Assembly: GCA_025612375.1 (NCBI GenBank)
Contig: JAAXKN010000005.1
Span: forward strand, 146,283-210,282
DNA length: 64,000 bases
DNA from: Ignavibacteria bacterium
GTDB taxonomy: Bacteria; Bacteroidota; Ignavibacteria; Ignavibacteriales; SURF-24
Direction: 5' to 3'
Made by a program: the position numbers and the translations under genes. The stretch's first letter is position 1, and each line of letters begins with the position of its first letter. This document shows, in pieces, positions 34,883-44,547 of the stretch. A model generated the notes under the pieces. That model had not been told where the DNA came from, ran no database searches, and saw only the letters and a program-made list of their open reading frames with translations.

Positions 34883-37642
34883 TTAAAGCTTATCCAGCTC
34901 TCTTTGTAAAATAAGCAGGTTTTCCGTTGCCACTTCATTATCAGGCTCTTTACGGATCACCCTTTCCAGGAGTTCCGCTGCAGCCTGGTAATTCTTTTCC
35001 ATAATTTCAATTACCGAAAGGTCGTTTAAGGCATCCAGGTTCCCTTCTTCCATCAGGAGTATTGTTTCCAGCACCTTGCGGGCTGAAGTGAGGTCTTCAC
35101 TTTCAATGAACGCCTCGGCTTTCTCAATCATATCGCCGTATGGCCCTTTGGGCTTTTGGGTTTCATTGCCTGTCTGATAGTTTTCAAAGCCTTCAGCTGT
35201 ATTCTGAAAAGAATCATTCTTCAATTGGGCCATTTTTTCGTCAATCAGGCTGCTGAGGCAGTTCATGTTGTCGAGTGCCACATCGTTCATTGGATCAATC
35301 CTGATTACTCTTTCAATAAAATCCGCAGCTGCCTCATAGTCCCCGGCCATTATGGATATTACGGCAAGATCGTTCATGGCGTCAACATTTCCAGGGTCAG
35401 TCTGCATCAGGTGCATCAGAATATCCACGGCCTCGTTCAGTCTGTCAGATTCAATCAGGCTTTCGGCCAAAATGATTTCGGAATTTCTGCCAGGTGCCTC
35501 ATTAAAACTATTCATCACATTTCCTATTTTACTTTTAGTTTTACTCAAATTTTTGAAAGAGCTATTATACTGAGTTTTATTATCATTCAAAAGCATTTTA
35601 TATTTATTCCGGATAATGTCACTTTCCTTCTCACTGAGGGGGCGGTTTCCCATTTCTATTCCGTTCTGGTTATAGTAGTAGAGGCCGAGGAACTCAGGAA
35701 TGTGCAGCATCTTTGAGTTGTTGACAAATGCCATCCGGCACCAGAATTCATAGTCCGCAGCAGACATAAGGGATTCATCGAAATATCCGATTTTCTCATG
35801 CACACTCTTTCTCCACATCGGCTGCGGCCCCATGAGGCATGCGATAAAAAAGTGTTCAGGATTATACGGAGGGCGTTCCAGTTTTCCGGCAACAGTTCTA
35901 CTTTCAAAGGTTTCATTTTCAATCTTTGTCACATACAAATCTGAATACACCAGGTCGACGTCTTCATTTCTGTCCAGGTGACCGGAAAGCACTTCCAGGG
36001 CATCACGCCTGTGCCTGTCGTCCGTATTTGCATTCGTAATAAATTTGCCCGAAGAGGCCTTAACGCCCCGGTTCCAGGCCTGGTAAATTGTTTCCCTTTC
36101 ATCTGTTTTGATATACTTGATATCGGGGTGCTTTGATTTATATTCCCGGATTATGGCATCTTCATTTTCTTCAGAGCCGGTATTGACCAGAACAATCTCC
36201 AGCTCTCCCTTTTCATAGAGTGTCTGCCCCAGGAGGTCGTCCAGGCAGCCCCTGATGAATTTTTCGGAGTTAAAGACGGAGACCACGGCTGAAACCAGAA
36301 CGTTACTCCCCTTATTTTTTTTCTTTTCTGATTTTGAATATGACTTACTATTTTGAACTTTTCTTTCCAGAATCTTTTCATAAAGCATCATGTACTCTTT
36401 CGCTTGTTTTTCAGCGGCAAATCTATCCCTGGCAATTCTGAGGCTTTCCGTCTTCAGGAATTCCGCATCCGCTTCAAACAGCACCCAGTAGATGCCTTCT
36501 GCCAAGTCATGATAGTTTTTTCTTTCTGCCAGATATCCGTTTCTTTTATGCTCAATCATGTCGGGAATCCCACCAGAATTAAAGCCCACAACAGGCGTCC
36601 CGCAGGCCAGCGACTCAGGAACGACGTTCGGGAGATTATCATCCAGAGACGGAATTACAAGTACATCCGCAATATTGTAAACCCCGGCCAACGCTTTTTC
36701 ATCTGTTATCCTGCCGGCGTTTAATACCGTGAATGCTTCGGGCAGCTTTATTCCATCCGGAATATTTCCAAATATCAGCAAAGTAACATTATCTTTTACC
36801 TTTTCAGCCAGAAGTTCCAAAGCATCCCTCAGGAATGAAAATCCTTTTCTGGTCGTAAATGAATCAACACCAAAGAGAATTACTTTAGAATTTTCGGAAA
36901 TGCCTGCTGCTTTCCTCAAAACCTTTTTATCATAGTTCCTGAATACATCCATAGGAAACCCATTGGCAATAACCGAGACAGAGTTGTTTCCTGCTAAAGA
37001 ACTCTTAAGGGCCTCATTTCTTAACCAGTTGCTGGGAGTGACAAAACTGATATTCATCTTTCTGTAAGCATTCAATTTTGATTTCCAGTTTTCATTTGAA
37101 TCGTCCTTTGGATTACCGGAAGCAATCTGAGGACACTTGCCGCATTCATAATGGAAATTCCGGCACTCTTCTGCGTAGTGGCATCCGCCTGTAATAGGAT
37201 TCATATCGTGCAAAGTCCAGACTATATTTTTATCCCTGAACTGACTGCTGATTTTATTAAAATTCAGGAGTCCAGACATCCAGTGGAAATTAATTATATC
37301 GGCTTCACGGACTTCCATTAGCATATCAAAGTCCACGTCAACCGAGGATACATCGGTAAATATTTCAAGACCTGGATCCCGTCCGGGATAACGCGACATA
37401 TTTGTGAACCATTTATTCCATTGCTGCATCATCTTTTCGGACCTGTAAACATCAGGATTAAGGCAATAACCGGGTACTGGAGGATTGATTTCCGGAATTA
37501 CTCTTACAGAGTCGTCCCTTGTAGTCTTGCCTGCTACCAGAAGACATGAATCAACCCCGTTTAATATTAGCCCTTTGTGCAGCCTATAGGCGGCTTTCCC
37601 TGCCCCGCCTGCATCAGTAGCACAAATATGTACAACTTTCAT
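34883..37642 (-). CDS. GT4 - GT2 - TPR glycosyltransferase
   Basis: The product is 919 residues. The N-terminal GT4 domain (about 1-430) starts MKVVHICATDAGGAGKAAYR and has the donor site IPSLDDNLPNVVPESLACG. A GT2 domain (about 446-690) has VVSVFNSEKFIRGCLDDLLGQ, VLVNTGSEEN and the acidic NANTDDRHR. The C-terminal TPR tail (about 725-919) ends ILQRELDKL. Head, GT2 core and tail are each closely similar to parts of the 2260-residue neighbour, which looks like an expanded version of this protein. It is cytoplasmic with no membrane segment, so it acts on a soluble or peripheral acceptor. The 122-bp gap before it holds no recognised promoter, so it may be read through from the giant gene. Confidence 0.9.
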   Translation of the reverse strand: MKVVHICATDAGGAGKAAYRLHKGLILNGVDSCLLVAGKTTRDDSVRVIPEINPPVPGYCLNPDVYRSEKMMQQWNKWFTNMSRYPGRDPGLEIFTDVSSVDVDFDMLMEVREADIINFHWMSGLLNFNKISSQFRDKNIVWTLHDMNPITGGCHYAEECRNFHYECGKCPQIASGNPKDDSNENWKSKLNAYRKMNISFVTPSNWLRNEALKSSLAGNNSVSVIANGFPMDVFRNYDKKVLRKAAGISENSKVILFGVDSFTTRKGFSFLRDALELLAEKVKDNVTLLIFGNIPDGIKLPEAFTVLNAGRITDEKALAGVYNIADVLVIPSLDDNLPNVVPESLACGTPVVGFNSGGIPDMIEHKRNGYLAERKNYHDLAEGIYWVLFEADAEFLKTESLRIARDRFAAEKQAKEYMMLYEKILERKVQNSKSYSKSEKKKNKGSNVLVSAVVSVFNSEKFIRGCLDDLLGQTLYEKGELEIVLVNTGSEENEDAIIREYKSKHPDIKYIKTDERETIYQAWNRGVKASSGKFITNANTDDRHRRDALEVLSGHLDRNEDVDLVYSDLYVTKIENETFESRTVAGKLERPPYNPEHFFIACLMGPQPMWRKSVHEKIGYFDESLMSAADYEFWCRMAFVNNSKMLHIPEFLGLYYYNQNGIEMGNRPLSEKESDIIRNKYKMLLNDNKTQYNSSFKNLSKTKSKIGNVMNSFNEAPGRNSEIILAESLIESDRLNEAVDILMHLMQTDPGNVDAMNDLAVISIMAGDYEAAADFIERVIRIDPMNDVALDNMNCLSSLIDEKMAQLKNDSFQNTAEGFENYQTGNETQKPKGPYGDMIEKAEAFIESEDLTSARKVLETILLMEEGNLDALNDLSVIEIMEKNYQAAAELLERVIRKEPDNEVATENLLILQRELDKL

Positions 37643-37764
37643 TATTTTTACAGCCTCTCAATTATTGCAAGTTTAGGATTATTTTATAACTGCTATATAT
37701 AACAAGTCTGGTTCTCCATTACACCTGAGAAAGACCTTCCCACTTTCCAATTCATCCATAGGGA

Positions 37765-40700
37765 TTAAAGTTTATCCAGCTCTCTTTGTAAGATCAGGAT
37801 GTTTTCTGCCGCCACTTCATTTGATGGATCCTTTTTTATTACCCTCTCCAGAATTTCCGCTGCAGCCGGATAATTCTTTTCCATAATTTCCACTACAGAA
37901 AGGTCATTTAAGGCATCTATGTTTTCACTTTCCAAAAGCAGAACGGTTTCAAGTACCTTGCGGGCTAAAGAAAGCTCACCGCTTTCTATGAAAGTTTCTG
38001 CTTTTTCCACCAGACGGCCGTACTGTCTTTTGTCCGTCTTATATTCAGATCCAATTCCCTGCCTTTTAGATTCTTCTTTGCTTTCCTTAAGGCTGGAGTC
38101 CGGGTGTTCTATCTCACTCGGCTGGCTGCTTTTCTCTTCAAGCAATTCACTAAGGTAATTCATGTTCCCTAAGGCCACCTCATTCCCCGGATCGATTCTT
38201 ACAACCTTTTCTAAAAAATCTACCGCAGACTCAAGATCTCCCGTCATTATTGATATTACGGCCAGATCATTTAAGGCATCTGTATTGGCCGGATTTTTAT
38301 TGATGATCTCACTTAACAGTTCAACAGCTTCACCCGGATTGTTTTGTCCAATAAGCTCTTCGGCTCTATTAAGTAGCTCATTCATGCTGCTTCCCGTATA
38401 ATTACTCTCAGATATCCTTCCGTTTGAGTCCGGATTTTTAATACTGTTCACGCTGTAAGGTTCAGAAGCAAGGCTATTGTGATCCTTAGATAGGCCTAAT
38501 TTACTATTTGTCTTTGCAAGTCCCGCAATTCCACAGCTATCTTTAGGCTCTTTCATTAAAGCCATTTGGAACACATGCTTTGACTCCTGGTAACGTTCAG
38601 AGACAAAGAAAGCCTCACCTAGTCCCAGATATGCCGGAACTGAACCAGGATTAGATCTAAGTTCACGTTCGAAGTAATTGATTGCATTTTTAAGATCGTT
38701 TTTCTTTAGGTAGAGATTCCCATAAAGGTTCAGGACGTTTCCATATTTATCATCCATGTCTGAGCGGCCTTCGGATTCATAAATATCTATGGATTGCTTT
38801 AAGACTTGTTCAGCCAAATCATACTCATTATCAACGAAATGCACCAGAGCCCTTAGGTAGCTTTGTATGAATTCATCCTGATGAATAGGGAAGGATATGG
38901 ACCGTTCTTTTACCTGTTTTTTCTCCAACCAGATTTCATCAATATTAACGCCCCACTTTTCCAAAAATTTCTTTTCATTTAACCTGATAAGCTTTGCATA
39001 TTTTTCGTATCCATCGGCCCTGAAGGACTTTGAACCGTAATGATGAACAAAAACATCCTCTGCTATTACAGTCTTATAGCCTGCTATATGCGACCGGAGA
39101 CAGAAATCGTCATCCTCGAAGTTTCCGGGGCTGAATCGTTCATCAAGTCCGCCAATTAAGTCAATTACTTCCTTCTTGATAAGGGTGCAGAGGAACGAAA
39201 CTCTCAGGTACTCTAAGGTCTTTCCGGAATTCTGCCTTTTTATCATCTTTGCATATTTATGCATTTCCGGGATAGTCTTATATTTTGCATTTTCATCCAT
39301 CTGTATTCCGCTGACCAGATTACTTATTGGTCCTACAATGCCTGTTTTGGCGTCCGACTCCGCTACTTCCAGCATTCTCTGGAGCCAGCCCTCAGTCACA
39401 ACAATATCATTATTAGCAATAACCAGGTAGTTCCCTGAAGCAGCTTTCAAGGCCTGATTAATGGCCTTTGGAAATCCATAGTTGGAATCATTGAGTATAA
39501 CCTTAATCCTGGCATATTTTTTCTGCAGGTTTTTTAGGTATGTAACTGTACCATCAGTACTGGCATTGTCAACAATAATAATTTCATACTTCAATTTTGT
39601 ATGTTTCAGAATCGAATTAATGCATTCCTTGTTAAACTTAAGACCGTTAAAAGTCAGTACCACTATCGAGACAAAAGTCTCACTTTTCTTCTTTTGAGAA
39701 GATGAAACTTTATAGAGGTCCTCTCCGGGAAGCAGATACTCCTTAATTATATTTGCATCTGTAGTAAAAGTCCTGCCGTCGTTTTCTGTAATAAAATCAG
39801 GCTTAACTTTACCGAGCCATTTTCTGTGCAGGCGTTGGATGTTTTCAGATACTTTAGAAAACCTTTCTGCTCCGCTTTGCGATTCATAGTGAATGACGAC
39901 ACTTTCAGGCTGATAGACGAGACTATATCCCCTCTGCCTTAGCTTAAAACACAGGTCGACATCCTCATATCCATTCCAATATCCTTCATCAAATCCGCCC
40001 ACCTCTTCGAAAGCGGACCTGCGGACCAGCAGGCATGCAGCAGTTAAAGACTGGTATTTTGTCATCACCTCAGCTTCACTGCAATCAGCTGGCTGATGTA
40101 AATATAAATGCTGAGCCAGTAAGGGATCCTTCATTTTTCTATGATCGAATATCCCGATGCCGGCATGCTGTATGGTACCATCTGGAAACAGCAGTTTACT
40201 TCCTGCGGCGGCTGCTTTAGCATCCTTATCAAGTATTTTCACCAGCATTTCCATCCATCCTTTTCTGACTTCGGTATCGTTATTTAAGAATAGAAGGTAA
40301 CTGCCGCGAGCCGTTCTTGCTGCCAGATTATTTGCTCTTGAAAATCCCAGGTTTCGTTCTGATCTCAGTACCGAGAAATTGCTTTTGTTCCCCTGGTATT
40401 CCTTTAATAGCGTCTGGGTTCCATCAATAGAGGCATTATCCACAATAATCAGCTCATAATTCTCCTGTGCCCCGGTATTCCTATAAACCGATTCAAGGCA
40501 CTTTTGCGTAAGTTCAACCCTGTTATAAACAGGAACTATAACAGACACTTTTATCCCGGTTGATTCTGGTAATTTTCCGGGAGCCTTGTCCTTCACTGCC
40601 TTATCTGAAAAGCTTAATGCAATTTCCGGCTTTACATACAGAGATTTCTGCCCATTTAAGTATTTTTGCAGGTTAAATGGCAGCTTGCCGCCTTTAACAT

Positions 40701-43700
40701 TTCCGATCCTCTGCTCATCTTTCCATTTCCTGTATTCTCTGTGCTCAATTGTCTCTTTTTCATCAATTGCCTTTAATGTCTCTTGATCAATTACTGCTGC
40801 TTTACCGGATGGCAAATGAAATCCGATATTTTCATCCAGCATGTAAATGTTTTGCAAGTTGGACACATTAATTCTAAAACCGTAATCAGCATCCTCTTCG
40901 CCGTAAAGACCGTAGTCTTCACACCAATACCCCAAAAGTTTGTTTGTTCTTTTAGGTAGCAATATACATGCTCCTCCCAGGATACCCCCTGTTTTAGGCC
41001 GGACATCAACGCCATTTATCTTCTGTATGGGATAACTGACAGGCTCAAAGTTATATGCTACTGCCCCGGCAGTGGGAATCTTTTGGACCGCATTGATCAT
41101 CTCACGAAGCCAGTTCGGCTTCTGAATGACTATATCATTATCCAGCTTCAGGTAATACTCAGCCTCAGGTTCCTTTAGCCATGCCAGATTGGATGCTTTG
41201 GCAACTCCGATATTGGAATCAAGAAGAATGAGATTCTTAATTATCCCCCTGCGTTTCAATTCTTTTAGATACTCCCGGGTTCCGTCGGTACTTCCATTAT
41301 CCACAACAGTCAGCACGTGCGGAAAACTTGTGTATTGAACAATAGATTTAATTGACTGTTTTGTATATTCAAGGCGGTTAAATGTTATCATGCATATATT
41401 TACAAATCCCGGGTTTTTAGAATCAAAAATAAACTGATAGTTATATGCGTAGTTTTCTTTTACAAATGGAAGATGAGCGGCATAAAAGTGTTTAACTGCA
41501 TCAGATTCCATTACACTCTGATTGATGTTTGCATTCACAACACCTGAGGAGTTTTCCAAATATAAGCCCAGGAAATCCCGAATGTGGAACATTTCATGTT
41601 TTGCGGCAATCCTGCACCAAAATTCATAGTCACCGGCGGATTTCAGCTCTTCATTAAAAAAGCCCAATTTCCAGTGCAGGGATTTTCTCCACATCGGCTG
41701 GGGCCCCATGTGGCATCCCGTAAGCATAATTTCCTTTTTGTAATCTGGTCTTATCTGATAGCCGCAGTTTATGAAATTCTCAAAAGTCTGGTTCCCGAAA
41801 TTTGTAACAAATATGTCTCCATAAACTAAAGCCGCGCTGGGATTTTCATCAAGTGCAGCAGCCATAACTTCCAGGGCATCACTTCTATGCCTGTCGTCAG
41901 TATTGGCATTAGTAATGTATTTCCCTTTGCCAGCTTTAATTCCACGGTTCCATGCCTGGTAAATCGTTTCGCGTGTATTTATTTTTATATATTCTATATT
42001 AGCGTACTTTTCACAGTAACGCCTTATTATTTCATCTTCATTCTCCTCTGAGCCTGTATTTACCAGAACAATTTCCAACTGCTCTTTTTTGTAGAGTGTT
42101 TGCCCAATCAGGTCATCAAGACAACCTTTTATAAATTTCTCCGAATTATAGACCGATACAATAGCTGTAACCGTGAACCTATTGGTTTTAAAATTCTGTT
42201 TATCATGCCCATCTTGATTGCACGAATTTATCCAAGAAGACTGAATACTAGAATTTAGCTTTTCAGCCTCATTTGTCCTGCCGCTAAAAAACGCACAATA
42301 AAGCAGTTCAAAAGTCAGAGGATATCTTTTATTTATTCCGTCATCGCCACCCAGTAGATCTATAACTCTGCCCTTATCTGACTTATTGGCCAGCAGTTTC
42401 AAGACATGGGTTTTGGCTTCGCGGCTATCTCCCGTCGAGATTGCCTGTTCAAGCGCCTTTAGTTTGTTTTCAAATTCAGGGCTCACTTTTCGGGTTTGTC
42501 CCTGGTCTGAAGGCATTTGGCTTTCATCCAGGAAGATTGTTTCCGGTGCGGGCATAAGTGTTTTATCAGAAGACCTTTCATAAAGCTGATATTCAAGATC
42601 AAGGATAGCTTCTGTTTCCCGGTTATATGTTAGGATGTCCCGGGCAGTTTTTTGCCCGCTATGGTGCCTGAATCCGGCAAGCAATGCGTCAACAGTATGT
42701 AATTGTGCCGAGCGGAAGAACCTTGTCCACAGTTCAAGATCTCCTGCCAGACGGTATTGTGTAGAAATATAGGAGCCTGCTTTGTCCCATAACTTTCTTC
42801 GCCAGAAAGTACCTTCCTGCTGAATATACGGATCCTGATATACCTTTAACAGATACTTGGCCCTGCTCCATTTAGGAGGATAATCAGATATCCAGGCCTC
42901 ACTGCCATCAGCGGCAAAACCGTTTGGCCTTCCCATCAACCATTCGATATCAGTTCTTCTGGAAAATACCCCCGAGACTATCTTAAGCGCTTCGTCATAG
43001 AATTTGTCGTCTGAATTAAGCCACGTCATTATTTCGCCGGAAGAATGTCTGAATCCTTCATTCAGAGCGTTGTACTGCCCCCCGTCCGGTTTACTCTGCC
43101 AGTAGTGCAGATGCTTTTCATATTTTTTAATGATATTGACGGAATTATCGGTGCTCCCCCCATCCATAATAATGTATTCAAGATCCGGATAATTTTGAGT
43201 CAGTACCGAATCGATGCATTCCTCAAGAAATTTATCCTGATTATATGAAGGCGTAATTACTGTTATTTTTTTAACAGGAGTACTATTTTTATTTTTACTG
43301 AAAATTTTCGGAAAACTTTTCTCTTGTAATATTTTATCATATAGTGATAAATAGTTTTCTGCCTGAGTCCGGAGCTGAAACTCGCGGAGCGCCTTATTTC
43401 TGCATTCCTTTCTGATATGTTCATAGTCGCCGTTATGAAGAATCCACTCAATACCGTTTTTCAGGTCATCAATATTACCGGGATCAGCCAGGTATCCGTT
43501 TTTTTTATGTGTTACCATATCCGGTATACCGCCAATATTAAAGCCGACAACTGGCGTTCCGCAGGACAGCGACTCTATTACAGTGTTTGGCAGGTTATCT
43601 TCAGTAGACGGGATAACGAAAACGTCTGCCAAATTGTATATTGAAGCAATAGTATTTTCGTCACTTATTGAGCCCAGGAATAACAATTCATGTTTACAAT

Positions 43701-44547
43701 TCAAATTCACGTTATTATTTGATCCCAGGACAGCCAGGGTTATATTATCCCCTTCAAGAAGATTTAAGGCGCTTATTAAGTATTTTAACCCCTTCCTCTC
43801 GTTCGTAACAGAATCAGCTACAAACAATATCACTTTCTTGCTTTTACTTATATTTAAAGCGGTTCTAATTTTGTTTCTATCCAGGGGAGCATAGATGGTT
43901 GTCGGGATTCCGTACTTTATGACGTGAATATCTTTCTTTTTAAATAAGGAGCTTTCTTTTGCACATTTCGATAACCAGAGACTTGGAGTGGCAACCGTGA
44001 TCTTCATCTTCCGGTAAACGTCATTTTTTAGTTCCCAGTTTTTGCGGGACATGTCCTCAGTGTCATTTGACCCTAATTGAGGGCACGCACCGCAGGAGGC
44101 AGAATACTTGTTGCAAGAAGCAGAATAATGACACCCCCCGGTAAACGCATTCATGTCATGGAGTGTCCAGACCAGTTTTTTATTCTGAAAAAAAAGAGGA
44201 GCTGTCTGAGCAGTAAACATTCCGGCTGCCCAGTGCAAATTTACAATATCGGCTTCCTCTATTTCTTTCAATTTATTCCAGATAATGCCCGAGGTAAATT
44301 CCGTAAATATTTCAAGCCCCTGGGGCCTTGACCGGTATGGCCGCAGAACTGAGTTCCATCTTTCCCATTGCCCCTCAAAAGCTTTGGAAATCCTGGGGTT
44401 TATTGCCGTTACAGAATCATCTTTTGTGGATTTTTGCATTACAAGCATTTTTGAATCAACGCCTAGCTCCAGCAAACCACGATGCAGTCTGTAGGCAGCC
44501 TTTCCGGCACCGCCGCTGTCCAGGGCGGAAAGGTGCACTACTTTCAT
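37765..44547 (-). CDS. Giant glycosyltransferase: GT4 + five GT2 domains + TPR tail
   Basis: The product is 2260 residues in one uninterrupted frame. Domains in order: GT4 (1-410, MKVVHLSALDSGGAGKAAYR; donor site STEDNLPNTVIESLSCG); GT2-a (about 426-680, VITPSYNQDKFLEECIDS, WLNSDDKF); GT2-b (about 790-1010, VSVYNSEKFIKGCLDD, NANTDDRHR); GT2-c (about 1045-1280, CMITFNRLEY, KLDNDIV); GT2-d (about 1330-1580, VSVIVPVYNRVEL, FLNNDTEV); GT2-e (about 1625-1870, VSIVVLTFNGLKF, IANNDIVV); TPR tail (about 1890-2260) ending ILQRELDKL. Every GT2 domain keeps an acidic metal-binding motif, so all may be active. It overlaps the upstream methyltransferase fusion gene by 4 bp. A single chain that could build an oligosaccharide of up to six sugars is the simplest reading, but sugars and acceptor are unknown. 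Confidence 0.92.
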   Translation of the reverse strand: MKVVHLSALDSGGAGKAAYRLHRGLLELGVDSKMLVMQKSTKDDSVTAINPRISKAFEGQWERWNSVLRPYRSRPQGLEIFTEFTSGIIWNKLKEIEEADIVNLHWAAGMFTAQTAPLFFQNKKLVWTLHDMNAFTGGCHYSASCNKYSASCGACPQLGSNDTEDMSRKNWELKNDVYRKMKITVATPSLWLSKCAKESSLFKKKDIHVIKYGIPTTIYAPLDRNKIRTALNISKSKKVILFVADSVTNERKGLKYLISALNLLEGDNITLAVLGSNNNVNLNCKHELLFLGSISDENTIASIYNLADVFVIPSTEDNLPNTVIESLSCGTPVVGFNIGGIPDMVTHKKNGYLADPGNIDDLKNGIEWILHNGDYEHIRKECRNKALREFQLRTQAENYLSLYDKILQEKSFPKIFSKNKNSTPVKKITVITPSYNQDKFLEECIDSVLTQNYPDLEYIIMDGGSTDNSVNIIKKYEKHLHYWQSKPDGGQYNALNEGFRHSSGEIMTWLNSDDKFYDEALKIVSGVFSRRTDIEWLMGRPNGFAADGSEAWISDYPPKWSRAKYLLKVYQDPYIQQEGTFWRRKLWDKAGSYISTQYRLAGDLELWTRFFRSAQLHTVDALLAGFRHHSGQKTARDILTYNRETEAILDLEYQLYERSSDKTLMPAPETIFLDESQMPSDQGQTRKVSPEFENKLKALEQAISTGDSREAKTHVLKLLANKSDKGRVIDLLGGDDGINKRYPLTFELLYCAFFSGRTNEAEKLNSSIQSSWINSCNQDGHDKQNFKTNRFTVTAIVSVYNSEKFIKGCLDDLIGQTLYKKEQLEIVLVNTGSEENEDEIIRRYCEKYANIEYIKINTRETIYQAWNRGIKAGKGKYITNANTDDRHRSDALEVMAAALDENPSAALVYGDIFVTNFGNQTFENFINCGYQIRPDYKKEIMLTGCHMGPQPMWRKSLHWKLGFFNEELKSAGDYEFWCRIAAKHEMFHIRDFLGLYLENSSGVVNANINQSVMESDAVKHFYAAHLPFVKENYAYNYQFIFDSKNPGFVNICMITFNRLEYTKQSIKSIVQYTSFPHVLTVVDNGSTDGTREYLKELKRRGIIKNLILLDSNIGVAKASNLAWLKEPEAEYYLKLDNDIVIQKPNWLREMINAVQKIPTAGAVAYNFEPVSYPIQKINGVDVRPKTGGILGGACILLPKRTNKLLGYWCEDYGLYGEEDADYGFRINVSNLQNIYMLDENIGFHLPSGKAAVIDQETLKAIDEKETIEHREYRKWKDEQRIGNVKGGKLPFNLQKYLNGQKSLYVKPEIALSFSDKAVKDKAPGKLPESTGIKVSVIVPVYNRVELTQKCLESVYRNTGAQENYELIIVDNASIDGTQTLLKEYQGNKSNFSVLRSERNLGFSRANNLAARTARGSYLLFLNNDTEVRKGWMEMLVKILDKDAKAAAAGSKLLFPDGTIQHAGIGIFDHRKMKDPLLAQHLYLHQPADCSEAEVMTKYQSLTAACLLVRRSAFEEVGGFDEGYWNGYEDVDLCFKLRQRGYSLVYQPESVVIHYESQSGAERFSKVSENIQRLHRKWLGKVKPDFITENDGRTFTTDANIIKEYLLPGEDLYKVSSSQKKKSETFVSIVVLTFNGLKFNKECINSILKHTKLKYEIIIVDNASTDGTVTYLKNLQKKYARIKVILNDSNYGFPKAINQALKAASGNYLVIANNDIVVTEGWLQRMLEVAESDAKTGIVGPISNLVSGIQMDENAKYKTIPEMHKYAKMIKRQNSGKTLEYLRVSFLCTLIKKEVIDLIGGLDERFSPGNFEDDDFCLRSHIAGYKTVIAEDVFVHHYGSKSFRADGYEKYAKLIRLNEKKFLEKWGVNIDEIWLEKKQVKERSISFPIHQDEFIQSYLRALVHFVDNEYDLAEQVLKQSIDIYESEGRSDMDDKYGNVLNLYGNLYLKKNDLKNAINYFERELRSNPGSVPAYLGLGEAFFVSERYQESKHVFQMALMKEPKDSCGIAGLAKTNSKLGLSKDHNSLASEPYSVNSIKNPDSNGRISESNYTGSSMNELLNRAEELIGQNNPGEAVELLSEIINKNPANTDALNDLAVISIMTGDLESAVDFLEKVVRIDPGNEVALGNMNYLSELLEEKSSQPSEIEHPDSSLKESKEESKRQGIGSEYKTDKRQYGRLVEKAETFIESGELSLARKVLETVLLLESENIDALNDLSVVEIMEKNYPAAAEILERVIKKDPSNEVAAENILILQRELDKL

